Source of the DNA: Phosphuga atrata
Taxonomy: Eukaryota > Arthropoda > Insecta > Coleoptera > Silphidae
Direction: 5' to 3'
DNA: 64,000 nt
Assembly: GCA_944588485.1 (NCBI GenBank)
Contig: OX155897.1
Location: forward strand, 47,415,297 to 47,479,296
The position numbers were made by a program, and so were the translations under genes. Positions 24,103 through 35,765 of this stretch are shown here, one piece after another (within the stretch, counting starts at the first letter, position 1; the number at the start of each line of letters is the position of its first letter). Under the pieces are notes generated by a model that saw only the letters and a list, made by a program, of their open reading frames with translations, ran no database searches and was not told where the DNA came from.

Positions 24103-25250
24103 ACAAAAAATAGCTTTAAAACCGGTTTTGAGAATTTATCAGTATGTTAATTAATCAAATTTGGTTTATAGTTTGTCAGTATTGTTTTATGTAATTCTGG
24201 AACATAACTCACTTCTGAAGGAGAATGTCTGTTAATGTCATCATCATAATATGAATTTGAATCCGGAATGTTTGGTTGATTCTGTGTTGATAGGTCTGCA
24301 AACTGAATTGTTGGGATATATTGCACATTTCTTGTTGATTGGTCTGCAATTTGTGAGTTTCTCTTTGTGAGAAATTTTGACTTTTAGAAACATGCCTTAT
24401 AACTGCTTTTGAAGATTTATCTGTATGTAAATTAATTTTTTGGCCTCCTGAAATGTAAAGCTAGCTTTGACATCGTGTATACGTCCAGCGAAACTTTTTT
24501 TACGCACAATGTTGCAAAGAACAGCTACTATGCGGTAAAGTGACCAGTAAATTTTAACTTTTCAGGGACACTTGCAAAATAAATTAAGTATAAGACAATA
24601 AAATTTAATTTAGAAAACGCTACTTTACACCATATTTCTCACGATAATGTAGAAAATAAGACTGATTTTTAAAAAAATGTCAAAGTTTGTGAGTACCAAC
24701 ATTACAAAATAAATAATTTCCAATATTGTAAATAATCTAAATCTATTTGTTTCTTAAATAATAATTGTCGGTCAAAAAATCTCAAAAAATCAAATACAAA
24801 TTTCGTGCGGAAATGATTTTACAATGCTCCAGCAAATGGGGAACGAGCCCGAAGGGCGAGTTCCCCAAACGAACTGTTGCATTGTAAAAGCAACGTTCCG
24901 CACTCTAATGTAAATAACTATTTGTTTGGAATATTCTTTACGACGTTTAATTTTTCCTCCTTCTCAGCTGTGATTGTTCGATGTTTAGAAATTTCTGAAT
25001 TAACAAGAGTTTTTTTTTATTCTTATCCCTATATCGCTGACTATTAATTTTATTTTGGAGTTTCCTTCCTTTGGAGAGCACACGAGTACATTAAGTAGTA
25101 AGTACTAAAACTTTGATAGGTCTGATTCGTGATTTACGATGAATTCTTCGATACAATCCAGTAATCTGAACATTCCAATAGTCCGGCACTAGTATATCTA
25201 CTAGTACTTCCGTCAAAAGTACTTACTCTTGTACTGCACACTGATTCTAC
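24103..25250. other. Unassigned 1.15 kb containing a strong hairpin
   Basis: No coding frame recognised. TTGATTGGTCTGCA-type words recur near 24.28 and 24.34 kb. The hairpin at 24,805-24,903 is listed apart. Confidence 0.4.
24805..24903. repeat. 99-bp GC-rich hairpin
   Basis: GTGCGGAA/TTCCGCAC, TTTTACAATG/CATTGTAAAA and GGGGAAC..GCCC/GGGC..GTTCCCC pair in nested order around a GAA loop. The stem is much more GC-rich than its surroundings. Confidence 0.75.
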
Positions 25251-25254
25251 GGGT

Positions 25255-25492
25255 TTATATTTTCTTAGAAACACTACGTTCTGTCAACATTGCCAAAAAC
25301 TTTGACTATTAAGTTTGACGTTCAGACCCAACTTTAAACATATGCGTATAGATGTGTTCTTTTGAACATATCTTTGAGTAATATAATTTTTTTCTATAGG
25401 ACGCAGCTATTGATGATGATGTCGCAAATGTATCAGTTTACCCCCTACCCAAATGTCATTCAGCGCCGCTATAGAAGTTTTCACTTCAAAAA
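25255..25492 (-). repeat. Repeat family A, partial inverted copy
   Basis: On the minus strand: GTGAAAACTTCTATAGCGGC, GCTGAATGACATTTGGGTAG, AGCTGCGTCCTATAG, AAAGAACACATCTATACGCA and GTCTGAACGTCAAACTTAAT in the same order as the copies at 47,887 and 49,139. Noncoding. Confidence 0.8.
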
Positions 25493-25500
25493 TGATGTAA

Positions 25501-26110
<610 letters not shown>

Positions 26111-26546
26111 TCATCAGTTCATTTCCTACTGGACAAAACTTAATCTTTTTTTATAAACAGTCCCCACCAATCACGTATTTGCGAACGAAATTTCAAAGGG
26201 GTAACATTAATTACGTATTTACAAACAAATTATTAAAGAAAAGGAAAAAGTTTATAATAAAAAATAAAATAATACAATGAAATTAAGAATTTTAAGAAAC
26301 CCCAGATAAAAAAGCCTCGAAAAAGTAATGAAAAAAAATCTCTCTCGTCTTTTTAACTTCATTAAAAGTACGCATTAATATTTTGATGATGAGCGTCTCC
26401 CCGTCGGGGGAGGACTGCTATGTGAAGAAGAATTTTTTTATATTTAATTAGTTACAGGGCATACATTGTTGAGCCACTATAACCTATTATAATAAATATA
26501 TCAATATTAAAGCAGCCATCGAGTTTGAGAGCATATTTTTATAATA

Positions 26547-26549
<3 letters not shown>
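26111..26549. other. AT-rich stretch, no gene seen
   Basis: Only a short near-repeat (TCACGTATTTGCGAACGAAA / TTACGTATTTACAAACAAAT, 26,172 and 26,211) stands out. Confidence 0.5.

Positions 26550-26580
<31 letters not shown>
26550..26580. repeat. (TA)n array
   Basis: Short TA array directly 5' of a LINE tail. Confidence 0.9.
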
Positions 26581-26585
<5 letters not shown>

Positions 26586-26790
26586 GAAAAACTGCAAATT
26601 AATGTAAGACTGTCAACCATCGTAAGACAACGAATTCTCAAGTTTTTTGGACATGTGAGCAGGAGAAATAATGACAATTTGGAAAAACTTGTGGATATAC
26701 CATAACCATAACATGAAGGATATACATATGATCACGACACTTCAACCAATGCAGTAAACGACTATATATATTCAAGCCTTAATTCAGAGT
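26581..26790 (+). pseudogene. RTE-like LINE C-terminal fragment
   Basis: Reads KLQINVRLSTIVRQRILKFF then GHVSRRNNDNLEKLVDIP, the RILxFFGHxxRR...NLE block found after the RT in RTE-like proteins. It is followed by a noncoding tail that forms the left arm of the palindrome at 26,772-27,231. Confidence 0.65.
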
Positions 26791-26963
26791 GGTAAAAATA
26801 AAAATAAAATAAAAGTAGTATTTTTTTGTGTTCAATTTATTAAAATAATATGATTACAGACTTAATATAATTTAAATTAAAGATTAATAAAGCATCGTAA
26901 CTTCAACAATAAAAAAAAATAGTCATAATTTTAATGTACTTGATGGATCAGCAAATTATCAAG

Positions 26964-27028
<65 letters not shown>

Positions 27029-27231
27029 TATTAATTGATAATTTGCTGTCAATCCATCAAGTACATTAAAATTATGACTATTTTTTTTAATTGTTGAAGT
27101 TACGATGCTTTATTAATCTTTAATTTAAATTTTATTATGTCTGTAATCATATTATTTTAATAAATTGAACACAAGAAAAAATACTACTTTTATTTTATTT
27201 TTATTTTTACCACTCTGAATTAAGGCTTGAA
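26772..27231. repeat. 460-bp palindrome centred on (TA)n
   Basis: Arms 26,772-26,963 and 27,035-27,231 are inverse copies (TTCAAGCCTTAATTCAGAGT to TAATGTACTTGATGG) with few differences; (TA)n at 26,966-27,030 is the centre. The left arm is the 3' UTR of the LINE tail, so this is again a tail-to-tail pair. Confidence 0.9.
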
Positions 27232-27329
27232 TAGAAAAATGAAGTTATGGTACGTTGTTAATGTTTAATTTTACTTCTATTAGGTTTGTAATCATATTAT
27301 TTTAATAAATAGAACACAAAATATACTGT

Positions 27330-27505
27330 TGGAACTGGAAATGCTGGAAGCCGCGACGCAAATTCCATCGCTAGATCTAATCTATACATTTTTGACGAGT
27401 TTTAGGAATATGCTAGAAATGTAGCAGCACGGGTCTACTGAAAACATGAAATTTTTTTAGGGGGTCCACGAGAAAAAAAGTTTGGGAACCTCTGGTCTAA
27501 ATACT
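27330..27505 (-). mobile_element. hAT-like element terminus
   Basis: Ends with AAAGTTTGGGAACCTCTG; its inverse CAGAGGTTCCCAAACTTT matches the terminal sequence common to many insect hAT elements and their MITEs. The opposite end was not found in the neighbourhood, and there is no transposase here. Confidence 0.55.
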
Positions 27506-27689
27506 CGGTAGAGTGTACATCGTTAGGGCGCCTTGTGTTACGTCTTTTGCTGGCGAAAGTATATTTCAGTTTTAGGGATGGTTTGATTAGATTTTATTAT
27601 TCGCTGCTGGGCTTATTATGTTTCTCGTTATATGTTTTTCGTTCTTGAATTGTTTTATGATTCGTGTGATCACTAACATGAAGGAATTG

Positions 27690-28210
27690 TTAGAACTTAT
27701 GGTTTTTATTAAGTAACTTTATGGTTATTATAAAGTTTAGGAGTGGTAATTTTACGTTAATTAAATCGTTTTATTGGATTAAATATAAAGTTTTAATAAC
27801 GTTTGCTGCCGACTAGTTTCATCGTAATCATTAAACCCGGATATGTTGGATCAGATATATTTAGTTACAATACAAATATTTATTTAAGAATCATTCATTT
27901 TTGAGAAATCATTTGGCTTTTAATAAAATTATCGGTATTCACAAATATTCTTAGTTAGATGCGTATGAATGTTAGTAATGAAGGAGATGTAAGAACTTTA
28001 TCTTAGTTTAAGGGTGCCAATTTTATGTTAATGAAGTCGTTTTATTGGATGAAATCAAAAGTTCTAAGAACGTTTGCTGCAGAGTAGTTTTTCGTAATCG
28101 TTAAACCTGCAACTATTGGATCAGAAGTATTCAATTATAAAACAAATATTTATTTAAGAATCATTCATTTCAAGAAATTTAAATGGCTTTTAATAAAATT
28201 TTCAGTTTTT
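27690..28210 (+). repeat. Tandem dimer, period about 271 bp
   Basis: Two diverged copies share TCGTTTTATTGGAT, ACGTTTGCTGC, CAAATATTTATTTAAGAATC and TGGCTTTTAATAAAATT at an offset of about 271 bp. Satellite-like; no coding capacity. Confidence 0.8.
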
Positions 28211-29165
28211 CGGTATAGTTTGAATTGTCAAGATAATAGCAGTTGCTAATCTGAAATACTAAAATTTGCTTTGTCTGAAATATTCTGCTCACATCCAATT
28301 CATTTCAATCAGGAATTATTTTATTAGTGCCACAGATACAATAATAGTATCCCTAAATATCATTTCTAGATTGAACTAATAAAACTAATTGAATCACAAG
28401 AAACAGGTTTAACACGGTTACGTTTTTATTTATCGGGAATACAAGGAAAATTGAGCATCAATATAGTTTCTTCATAAATATGCTGTATTCGAAACATTTT
28501 TGTCAAAGTTGATATATGTTGAATTATAGAGATTTATAAATAATGTTATATTAATAATGTCTTTAAAATTAGGATGGCTGTAGAATTATACTTTTTAATA
28601 AAGGAATTAATTAAGGGCAGAAGTGGCGAAGGAACAGAGCGAGAATAATGTAAAAGGCGATTTTACTTTCTTCTTATGAATTAAAACTTTAAATTAAACG
28701 AACTACACCATTGCTAACGCGTACTAACTCAACCCGTCCGTCCCAAATGCATACCACCAAACTTCTAAAATATACAAACAACAATTTTTCATTAAATTTA
28801 TTAACAGAAAAACTATTAAAATCAATCTAATTAATACCAACACTTCTCTGCAAAGTTTTATCTACTTCCCCAAATGACAAATGTGCTCATTTGATTTGCT
28901 ATAATCCTTATTTCGCGATAATTATATTTTCAGTCATTGGTAAGAATTAACATTATGTAGTGTACACCTGCAGCGATCGATTTTTTTGCGACACGAGAAG
29001 AACGTATTTCATAAAACATTTAGTATCTGCTAGAAAACTGTCTACACAATCCATAATTATTAATACAAGCTCTCATAAATATTGACATAAAAAAAGAATA
29101 AATGAATGGGGAAGAAGTAATTATAGGAAGAGTTATGTCTAGACAGATGTGACTAGATGAACATT
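28211..29165. other. AT-rich stretch, no gene seen
   Basis: No coding frame or clear repeat. It ends with AAAAAAGAATAAATGAATG (29,094-29,112), also present on the other side of the 10-bp array. Confidence 0.5.
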
Positions 29166-29169
29166 TAAA

Positions 29170-32090
29170 GAAGAACTTGAACAAGTATATCTAGTCTTGC
29201 CTGATTAGTCTTGTCAATCTAGTTGACAGGTCTTGTCTGGCCTTGTCTGATCTTGCTCGGTTTTCTCCAGTGTTGTCTGGTCTTCGCTCGTCTTGTCTGG
29301 CTTTCTCAGGAATTGTCTGGTCTGGTCTAGCCCTGAGTGGTATGGCCTGGTCCTTTCTGTCTGGTTATGTCCGGTTTTGACTGCTCTTGACTCGTCTTGA
29401 CTGGCTTTATCTGGTTTTCTACGGTCTTGTTCAGTCTTCGCCGCTCTGGTCCGGTCTTGTCCGGTCTTGTCCCGTCTTGTCCCGTCTTGTCCGCTCTTGT
29501 CCGGTCTTATCTGCTCTAGTCCGGTCTCGCGTGGGCTCGTCTAATCTCGAGTGGTCTTGTCTGTTCTTGTCTGGTCTCGTCTGCTCTTGTCAGGTCTTGT
29601 CTGATCTTGTCAGGTCTAGTCTGGTCTTGTCTTGTCTGGTGTTGTTTGGTCTTGTCTGGATTTGTCTGGCCTTACCTGATATTTTCTGATCCTGTGTGGT
29701 CTTTTCGGGTCTTGTCTGGTCTTGTCTGATCTTATCTGGTCTTGTCTGGTGTTGTCTGGTCTTGTCCGGTCTCATCTGGTCTTGTCTGGTCTAGTCTGTT
29801 CTTGTCTCGTCTTGTCTGGTCTTGTCTGGTATTGTCTGGTCTTGTATGGTCTTGTCTCGTCTTGTCTGGTCTTGTCTGGTCTTGTCTGGTCTTGTCTGGT
29901 CTTGCCTGGCTTTTCTAGACTTGTCTGGTCTAGTCTAATCTTGCCTGGCATTGCCTGGTATTTTCTGATCCTGTGTCGTCTTTTCCGGTCTTCTGTGATC
30001 TTGTCTGGTCTTGTATCCCTCTGTCTGGTTATGTCTGGTTTTATCTGGTCCTGACTGGTCTTGTCTAGTCTTCTCATGTCTTGTATGGTCTTCACCAGTA
30101 TTGTCAGGTCTTTCCCGCTCTTGTCTGATCTTGTCTGGTCTTGTGTGGTCTTGTCTGGTCTTGTCTGGTATTGTATGGTCTTGCCTGGTCTTGTCTGGTC
30201 TTGTGTGGTCTTGTCTGATCATGTCAGGACTTGTCTGGTCTTGTATAGTCTTGTCTGGTCTTGTCTGGTCTTGTCTGGTCCTGTCTGGTCTTGTCTGGTC
30301 TTGCGTGGTCCTGTTTGGCCTTGTCTGGTCTTTTCTAGTCTTATCTGTTCTTGTCTGGGCTTGTTTAGTCTTGTCTGGTCTTGTCTGATCTTGTCTGGTC
30401 TTTTCTGGTCTTGTCTCGACTGGTATGGTCTTGTCTGGTCTCGTATGGTCTAGTCTGGTCTTGTCTTGTCTGGTGTTGTTTGGTCTTGTCTGGATTTGTC
30501 TGGCCTTGCCTGATATTTTCTGATCCTGTGTGGTCTTTTCGGGTCTTCTGTGGTCTTTTCTGGTATTGTATCGTCCTGTCTGGCCATGTCTGGTTTTAGC
30601 TGGTGTTGACTGATCTTGTGTAGTCTTCTGTTGTCTTGTACGGTCTTCACCGGTATTGTACGGTCTTGTCCGCTTATGACTGGTCTTGTCTGGTCTTGTC
30701 TGATCTTATCTGGTCTTGTCTGGTCTTGTCTGGTGTTGTCTGGTCTTGTCCGGTCTCATCTGGTCTTGTCTGGTCTAGTCTGGTCTTGTCTGGTCTTGTC
30801 TAGTCTTGTCTGGTCTTGTCTGGTCTTGTCTGGTCTTGTCTGGTCTTGTCTGGTATTGTCTGGTCTTGTATGGTCTTGTCTCGTCTTGTCTGGTCTTGTC
30901 TGGTCTTGTCTGGTCTTGACTGGTCTTGAATGGTCTTTTCTAGACTTGTCTGGTCTAGTCTGATCTTGCCTGGCATTGCCTGGTATTTTCTGATCCTGTG
31001 TCGTCTTTTCCGGTCTTCTGTGGTCTTGTCTGGTCTTGTATCCCTCTGTCTGGTTATGTCTGGTTTTATCTGGTCTTGACTGGTCTTGTCTAGTCTTCTC
31101 ATGTCTTCTATGGTCTTCACCAGTATTGTCAGGTCTTGCCCGCTCATGTCTGATCTTGTCTGGTCTTGTCTGGTCTTGTCTGGTATTGTTTGGTCTTGCC
31201 TGGTCTTGTCTGGTCTTGTGTGGTCTTGTCTGATCATGTCAGGACTTGTCTGGTCTTGAATGGTCTTGTCTGGTCTTGTCTGGTCTTGTCTGGTCTTGTC
31301 TGGTCTTGTCTGGTCTTGTCTGGTCTTGTCTGGTCTTGTCTGGTCTTGTCTGGTCTTGTCTGGTCTTGTCTGGTCTTGTCTGGTCTTGTCTGGTCTTGTC
31401 TGGTCTTGTCCGGTCTTGTCTGGTCTTGTCTGGTCTTGCGTGGTCCTGTTTGGCCTTGTCTGGTCTTTTATAGTCTTATCTGTTCTTGTCTGGGCTTGTT
31501 TAGTCTTGTCTGGTCTTGTCTGATCTTGTCTGGTCTTTTCTGGTCTTGTCTCGACTGGTATGGTCTTGTCTGGTCTCGTATGGTCTTTTCTGGTCTTGTC
31601 TGGTCTTTCGCGATCTTGTTCGGCCTTGTCTGATCTTGTCTGGTCTGGTCTGTTTCTGTCTGGCCTTGTCTGGTCTTGTCTCGTCTTGTCTGGTCTTGTC
31701 TAGTCTTGTCTGGTCTTGCCTGGTCTTGTCTGGTCTTGTCTGGTCTTGTCTGGCCTTGCCTGGTCTTGTATGGTCTCGTATAGTCTTTTTTGACCTTGTC
31801 TGGTTTTGTCCAGCCTTGTCTGCTCTTGTCTGGTCTTGCCTGGTCTTGTCTGATCTTGTCTGGTCTTGTCTGGTCTTGCCTGGTCTTGCCTGGTCTTGTC
31901 TGGTCTTGTCTAGTCTTGTCTGGTCTTGTCTGGTTTTGTCTGATCTTGTCTGGTCTTGTCTGGTCTTGTCTGGTCTTGTCTGGTCTTGTCTGGTCTTGTC
32001 TGGTCTTGTCTGGTCTTGTCTGGTCTTGTCTGGTCTTGTCTGGTCTTGTCTGTTCTTGTCTGGTCTTTTCTGGACTTGTCTGTCTAGTCA
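29170..32090 (+). repeat. 10-bp GT-rich minisatellite array, about 290 units, with higher-order structure
   Basis: Unit TCTGGTCTTG; the purest stretches are at 31,260-31,430 and 31,930-32,060. Blocks marked by rare variants recur: TTTTCTGATCCTGTGTCGTC at 29,961 and 30,986, and TGGGCTTGTTTAGTCTTGTC at about 30,355 and 31,491, so larger segments of about 1.0-1.1 kb were duplicated. The + strand unit has no A, giving strong strand asymmetry. All six frames are open in pure stretches (LVWSCLVLSG on one strand, DQTRPDKTRQ on the other); these ORFs are sequence artefacts, with no start context or conservation argument for coding. Confidence 0.97.
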
Positions 32091-32159
32091 AAATCAAAAA
32101 TTAAAAAAAAATGTAAAATATTTATTCCCAATCAGATCAAAAAAGAATAAATGAATGTC

Positions 32160-33180
32160 TAGGGTGTCAAATCTATAGGGTGTGTCAGAATGGAATATAC
32201 AAAGAGCCATAAAAATAATGTTATAAATGCAAATGGTGATCCAGAAGGTAAAACTAATCCATGGTATAGATTGTATCCATGAGCAGTAATTCCTTCATTC
32301 TGTGTCAGAATTTCTTATAGGATATTTCTTCAATTAAGCTGATTGGTAGTCTTTGGCTGATTGTCTGATTGGTAACCCCAAATATATTTGGACTTTTTCC
32401 ACCAATTCTTAGATTATTTTTGGGTTTGTATAATAGATGCTTTCCTCTTGTGTAGTGGTGGTGAATATCTATGTTTTTTTTGGAAGAGATGTATATATTT
32501 ATGGATGTAACAGGTGATTTCAGGAATAAAGAGGCTGGTGACTGTGAGAAGGTCTAATCTCTTGAAATGTAGTGGACAGGAGGTGGTTATGCTGATTCCT
32601 CTAATGGTCCTGATAATTCTTTTTTGTGTCAATAAGATTGTTCCTATCTGTAGTGAATATCTCCATAGCAGTATGCCATAAGTAAGTAATGGTTCACTTC
32701 GGCAAAGTAGTATGTCAGCAGGTCTTCTTTCGCAAAAATTGTCTAAGGTATCCGATATGAAATATCTTATGGAATTTGATGCAGATTTGTTATATGGTGA
32801 TGATTAAATAGAAGTTTTCTTTTAGATGAATTCCCAGAAATTTATTTTTTCATCTTTGGCGCGGGAACTGTGTGCAGTCTGGAATATTATATATCCAGTT
32901 TTCTCCTGGTTGAGTAAAAGACTGTTTGCAGAGCACCATTTGTCCAGTTTCTCCAGAAACATATTGGCTCGTAGTGGATTGTCAGTTCCAATATGTTCAG
33001 AGGTTTATTTATGTAACTAACGAGATCTGAAATATATAGTATGAACAGCGTTGGAGCGAGGACACTCCCCTGAGGGACACCCGTATTGGTAAATTTGACA
33101 TTGGATAGGCTGGAAATAGTTCCGGATTTGATCTCAATAAATTGCTGTCGATTCTCATGAAAAAACCAGACAGTCCTGTA
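32160..33180 (-). pseudogene. Jockey/CR1-like LINE fossil inserted in minisatellite DNA
   Basis: Minus strand from the right: FHENRQQFIEIKSGTI, then NVKFTNTGVPQGSVLAPTLF and ILYISDLVSY (about 33.0-33.1 kb; RT motif B and following), then QKRIIRTIRGISITTSCPLH and FKRLDLLTV (32.4-32.63 kb), the C-terminal block. 5'-truncated and frame-broken. Both flanks are 10/14-bp minisatellite. Confidence 0.75.
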
Positions 33181-33199
33181 GGCCTAGCTTTGTCTGTTT

Positions 33200-33632
33200 T
33201 ATCTTGTCTCTGTAGTCTTGTCTGTCTAGTGATGTCTGTCTAGTCTTGTCAGTCTAGTCTTGTCTGACTAGTCTTGAATGTCTTGTCTTGTCTGTCTAGT
33301 CTTGTCCGTCTGGTCTTGTCTGGTCTTGTATGGTCTTGTCTGGTCTTGTCTGGTCTTGTCTGGTCTTGTCTGGTCTTGTCTGGTCTTGTCTGGTCTTGTC
33401 TGGTCTTGTCTGGTCTTGTCTGGTCTTGTCTGGTCTTGTCTGGTCTTGTCTGGTCTTGTCTGGTCTTGTCAGGTCTTGTCTGGTCTTGTCTGGTCTTGTC
33501 TGGTCTTGTCTGGTCTTGTCTGGTCTTGTCTGGTCTTGTCTGGTCTTGTCTGCCTAGTCTTGTCTCTCTAGTCTTGTATCTCTAGTCCAGTCTCTCTAGT
33601 CTTGTCTCTCTTGTCTTGTCTGTCTTGTCTTA
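33200..33632 (+). repeat. Mixed 14-bp and 10-bp minisatellite array
   Basis: Starts and ends with 14-bp units (TCTGTCTAGTCTTG) but is filled between about 33,310 and 33,550 with almost pure 10-bp units (TCTGGTCTTG). It shows both units inside one array, the 10-mer equalling the 14-mer minus TCTA. Confidence 0.95.
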
Positions 33633-34171
33633 CCTTTTTTTTATATGTAGTTTGGGGGAAGCTCTACCAGCCTGTGTGTGAGGCTCTCACTCACTAAAGC
33701 CCTTCTTCCTCTTGGCTTAAAAGTACGCCACCGTATCGCTTGCGGTATCGCTTGTGCATTCCTTCAGGGTGAGCAACCCGGACGGTTTCTTACCGCCCAA
33801 GTTTTTCTGTTTTCCTTTTATTTGATCTAGGGTTGGCCTTTGTGACTTGCCACACCATCCCTTCTTTCGTCTTCGTCCTTTCTTTTAAGGATTTGGGTAC
33901 ACAAATTTGTCATTGTCTTACAGTTGTCCTCGCTCTTAATCATGAGATTGACCATATTCTGCTTGTTAATGGGTTACTTTACCTCCTGTTCTGCTATGGC
34001 CCTAATATCAGCCCATTGCGAATATTGAAATAAAGCAAGTTCAGCAGTATCCGTTTATAGGCAGTATCGGCTGCTGTCGCTTTCTATTTTTCCTATCTTA
34101 ACATAACTTCTTAACATAAGCGGCGAAATTACCATGATTGCTGAGTATTTGTGTGAGGTAAAAGTTGACTT
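33633..34171 (-). pseudogene. 3' end of an R1-clade-type element (ORF2 C-terminus and 3' UTR)
   Basis: Minus strand encodes ETVRVAHPEGMHKRYRKRY then GGVLLSQEEEGL and a stop (33,694-33,696). This ending, followed by a short UTR with GTGAGTGAGAGCCTCACACA and AGCTTCCCCC, is characteristic of R1-clade (TRAS/SART/Waldo-like) ORF2 3' ends. An oligo-A tail (33,638-33,645) joins minisatellite. One in-frame stop lies upstream; the 5' side ends at about 34,171, again in minisatellite. So a 5'-truncated insertion into the array. Confidence 0.75.
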
Positions 34172-34620
34172 CACCGTCTAGTCTAGTCTTACCTGTCTAA
34201 ACTTGTCTGTCTAGTCTTGTATCTCCAGTCTTATCTGTCTAGTCTTGTCTCACTTATCTTGTCTGTTTAGTCTTGCCTGTCTAGTCTTGTCTGTCTAATC
34301 TCGTCTGTCTAGTTTTATCTGTCTAGTCTTGTCTGTCTAGTCTCGTCTGTCTAGTCTTCTCTGTGTAGTCTGGACTGTCAACTCTTGTCAGTCTACTCTT
34401 GTCTGTCTTGTCTTATCTCTCTAGTCTCGTGCGTCTAGTCTCGTCTCTGAAGTCTTGTCTGTCTAGTCTTGGCTATCGAGTTTCGTCTGTTCAGTCTGTC
34501 TGTTTTTGTGTGTCTACTCTTGTCTGTATAATATTGTCTGAATTTTTGTGTATGTATAGTATTGCCTGAATTGTCTATCTACACTAGCTTGACTAGTCTA
34601 GTCAAGTCTAGTCTGGTCTT
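34172..34620 (+). repeat. Degenerate 14-bp minisatellite array
   Basis: TCTGTCTAGTCTTG units with many substitutions, for example CTCGTCTGTCTAGT. Same strand as the 33.2-kb array, so the R1-type 3' end separates what was one array. Confidence 0.93.
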
Positions 34621-34621
34621 G

Positions 34622-34983
34622 TTTGTATTGCGCTGCTTATCTACTTTTTTGTTAAACAAATTAAAAAACTAAAAAAAGAATTAATGGTAACTGAAAAGTG
34701 TCTGGAGTAATATTTCAAATTACACAAGAACTGAAAACATCAAGCAAAGCTCAACTGATTGAATTAAAAAATGAATTTGACGATGTGTCCTGATTTTCTA
34801 CATTCATCATCATTCCTTTGTGAAACCTAAATCCCTAATGCTCAACGTGGATTTTACCACGTCGAAATTTAATGTTTTGAATAATATTAAAAACTTTAAT
34901 CGTTTTTCGCGTTTCATGTATATGTAATAAAAACTTCTTGCCGGAAAGCTTGTTATGTGCAACGTAATGGAGGATTTTATGGA
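34622..34983. other. AT-rich stretch, no gene seen
   Basis: No frame or repeat structure recognised between the minisatellite and the palindromic element. Confidence 0.5.
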
Positions 34984-35541
34984 AATAAAGTTATGATTTT
35001 GTGATAGTTAAAGATTTATGTTTGATACCTGAAACTTAATTAGATACCAAAATTAAATGCATAGTGTAAAATCTATTAAATTTAAATTAACAATTGATTT
35101 TCCGGTACTTAATGGTTTTTTAAATTAGCGTCACTGACACGGTTTTCATAAACGGAAAATCATGTCAGGTTAGCTTATACAGTAGGAGAAGCAAATGTGA
35201 TTATTAATTAGGTTAGCAAGATCATTCCGCAAATATTATTATTGTGGCTTATAACATTATATTATTGTGGCTATGTTAAGTCAGGTTTGGTTGGGTAAAC
35301 ATAAGCCACAATATTAATATTTGCGGAATGATTTTGCTAACCTACTGTATAAACTAACCTGACATGATATTCCGTTTACGAAAACCGTGTCAGTGACGCT
35401 AGTTTAAAAAACCCATTACCGGAAAATCAATTGCTAATTTAAATTTAATAGATTTTACACTATGCATTTAATTTCTGTATCTTATTAAATTAAGGTATCA
35501 AACATAAATCTTTTACTATCTCAAAATCATAACTTTATAAA
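34984..35541. repeat. Palindromic (snap-back) element, arms about 250 bp
   Basis: The left arm (ATAAAGTTATGATTTTG ... GTTAGCAAGATCATTCCGCA) recurs inverted on the right (TGCGGAATGATTTTGCTAAC ... CAAAATCATAACTTTAT), with a spacer of about 70 bp. No coding frame. MITE/foldback-like. Confidence 0.9.
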
Positions 35542-35546
35542 AAATA

Positions 35547-35765
35547 GTCCTAAACAAGAAAAACTAAACTATAACAGGTTTTCTCTTATCTTGACTAGAA
35601 ATAAAATATGACGCCGTAAAATAGAGCTAGGCTAAGACAGACTTGCTATGTCCTAAACAAGAAAAACTAAACTTTAACAAGTTTTCTTTTATCTTGATTA
35701 GTAATAAAATAATAGGAATGGCGAAGTAAAATAGAGCTAGTCTAAGCAAGTAGACATGCTATGTT
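35547..35765 (+). repeat. Tandem dimer, period about 105 bp
   Basis: Two copies share TCCTAAACAAGAAAAACTAA, TTTTCT(C/T)TTATCTTGA and GTAAAATAGAGCTAG. Confidence 0.85.

Noticed and set aside
29387..32154. Many overlapping ORFs of 65-212 aa on both strands in the 10-bp array (LVWSCLVLSG-type and DQTRPDKTRQ-type peptides)
   Set aside because: The 10-bp unit has no stop in any frame, so open frames follow automatically from the repeat. Frames on all sides are equally open and vary with unit count.
33200..34620. Minisatellite arrays as true telomere
   Set aside because: They are internal, short, on both strands and interrupted. A telomeric role is only a hypothesis to test.
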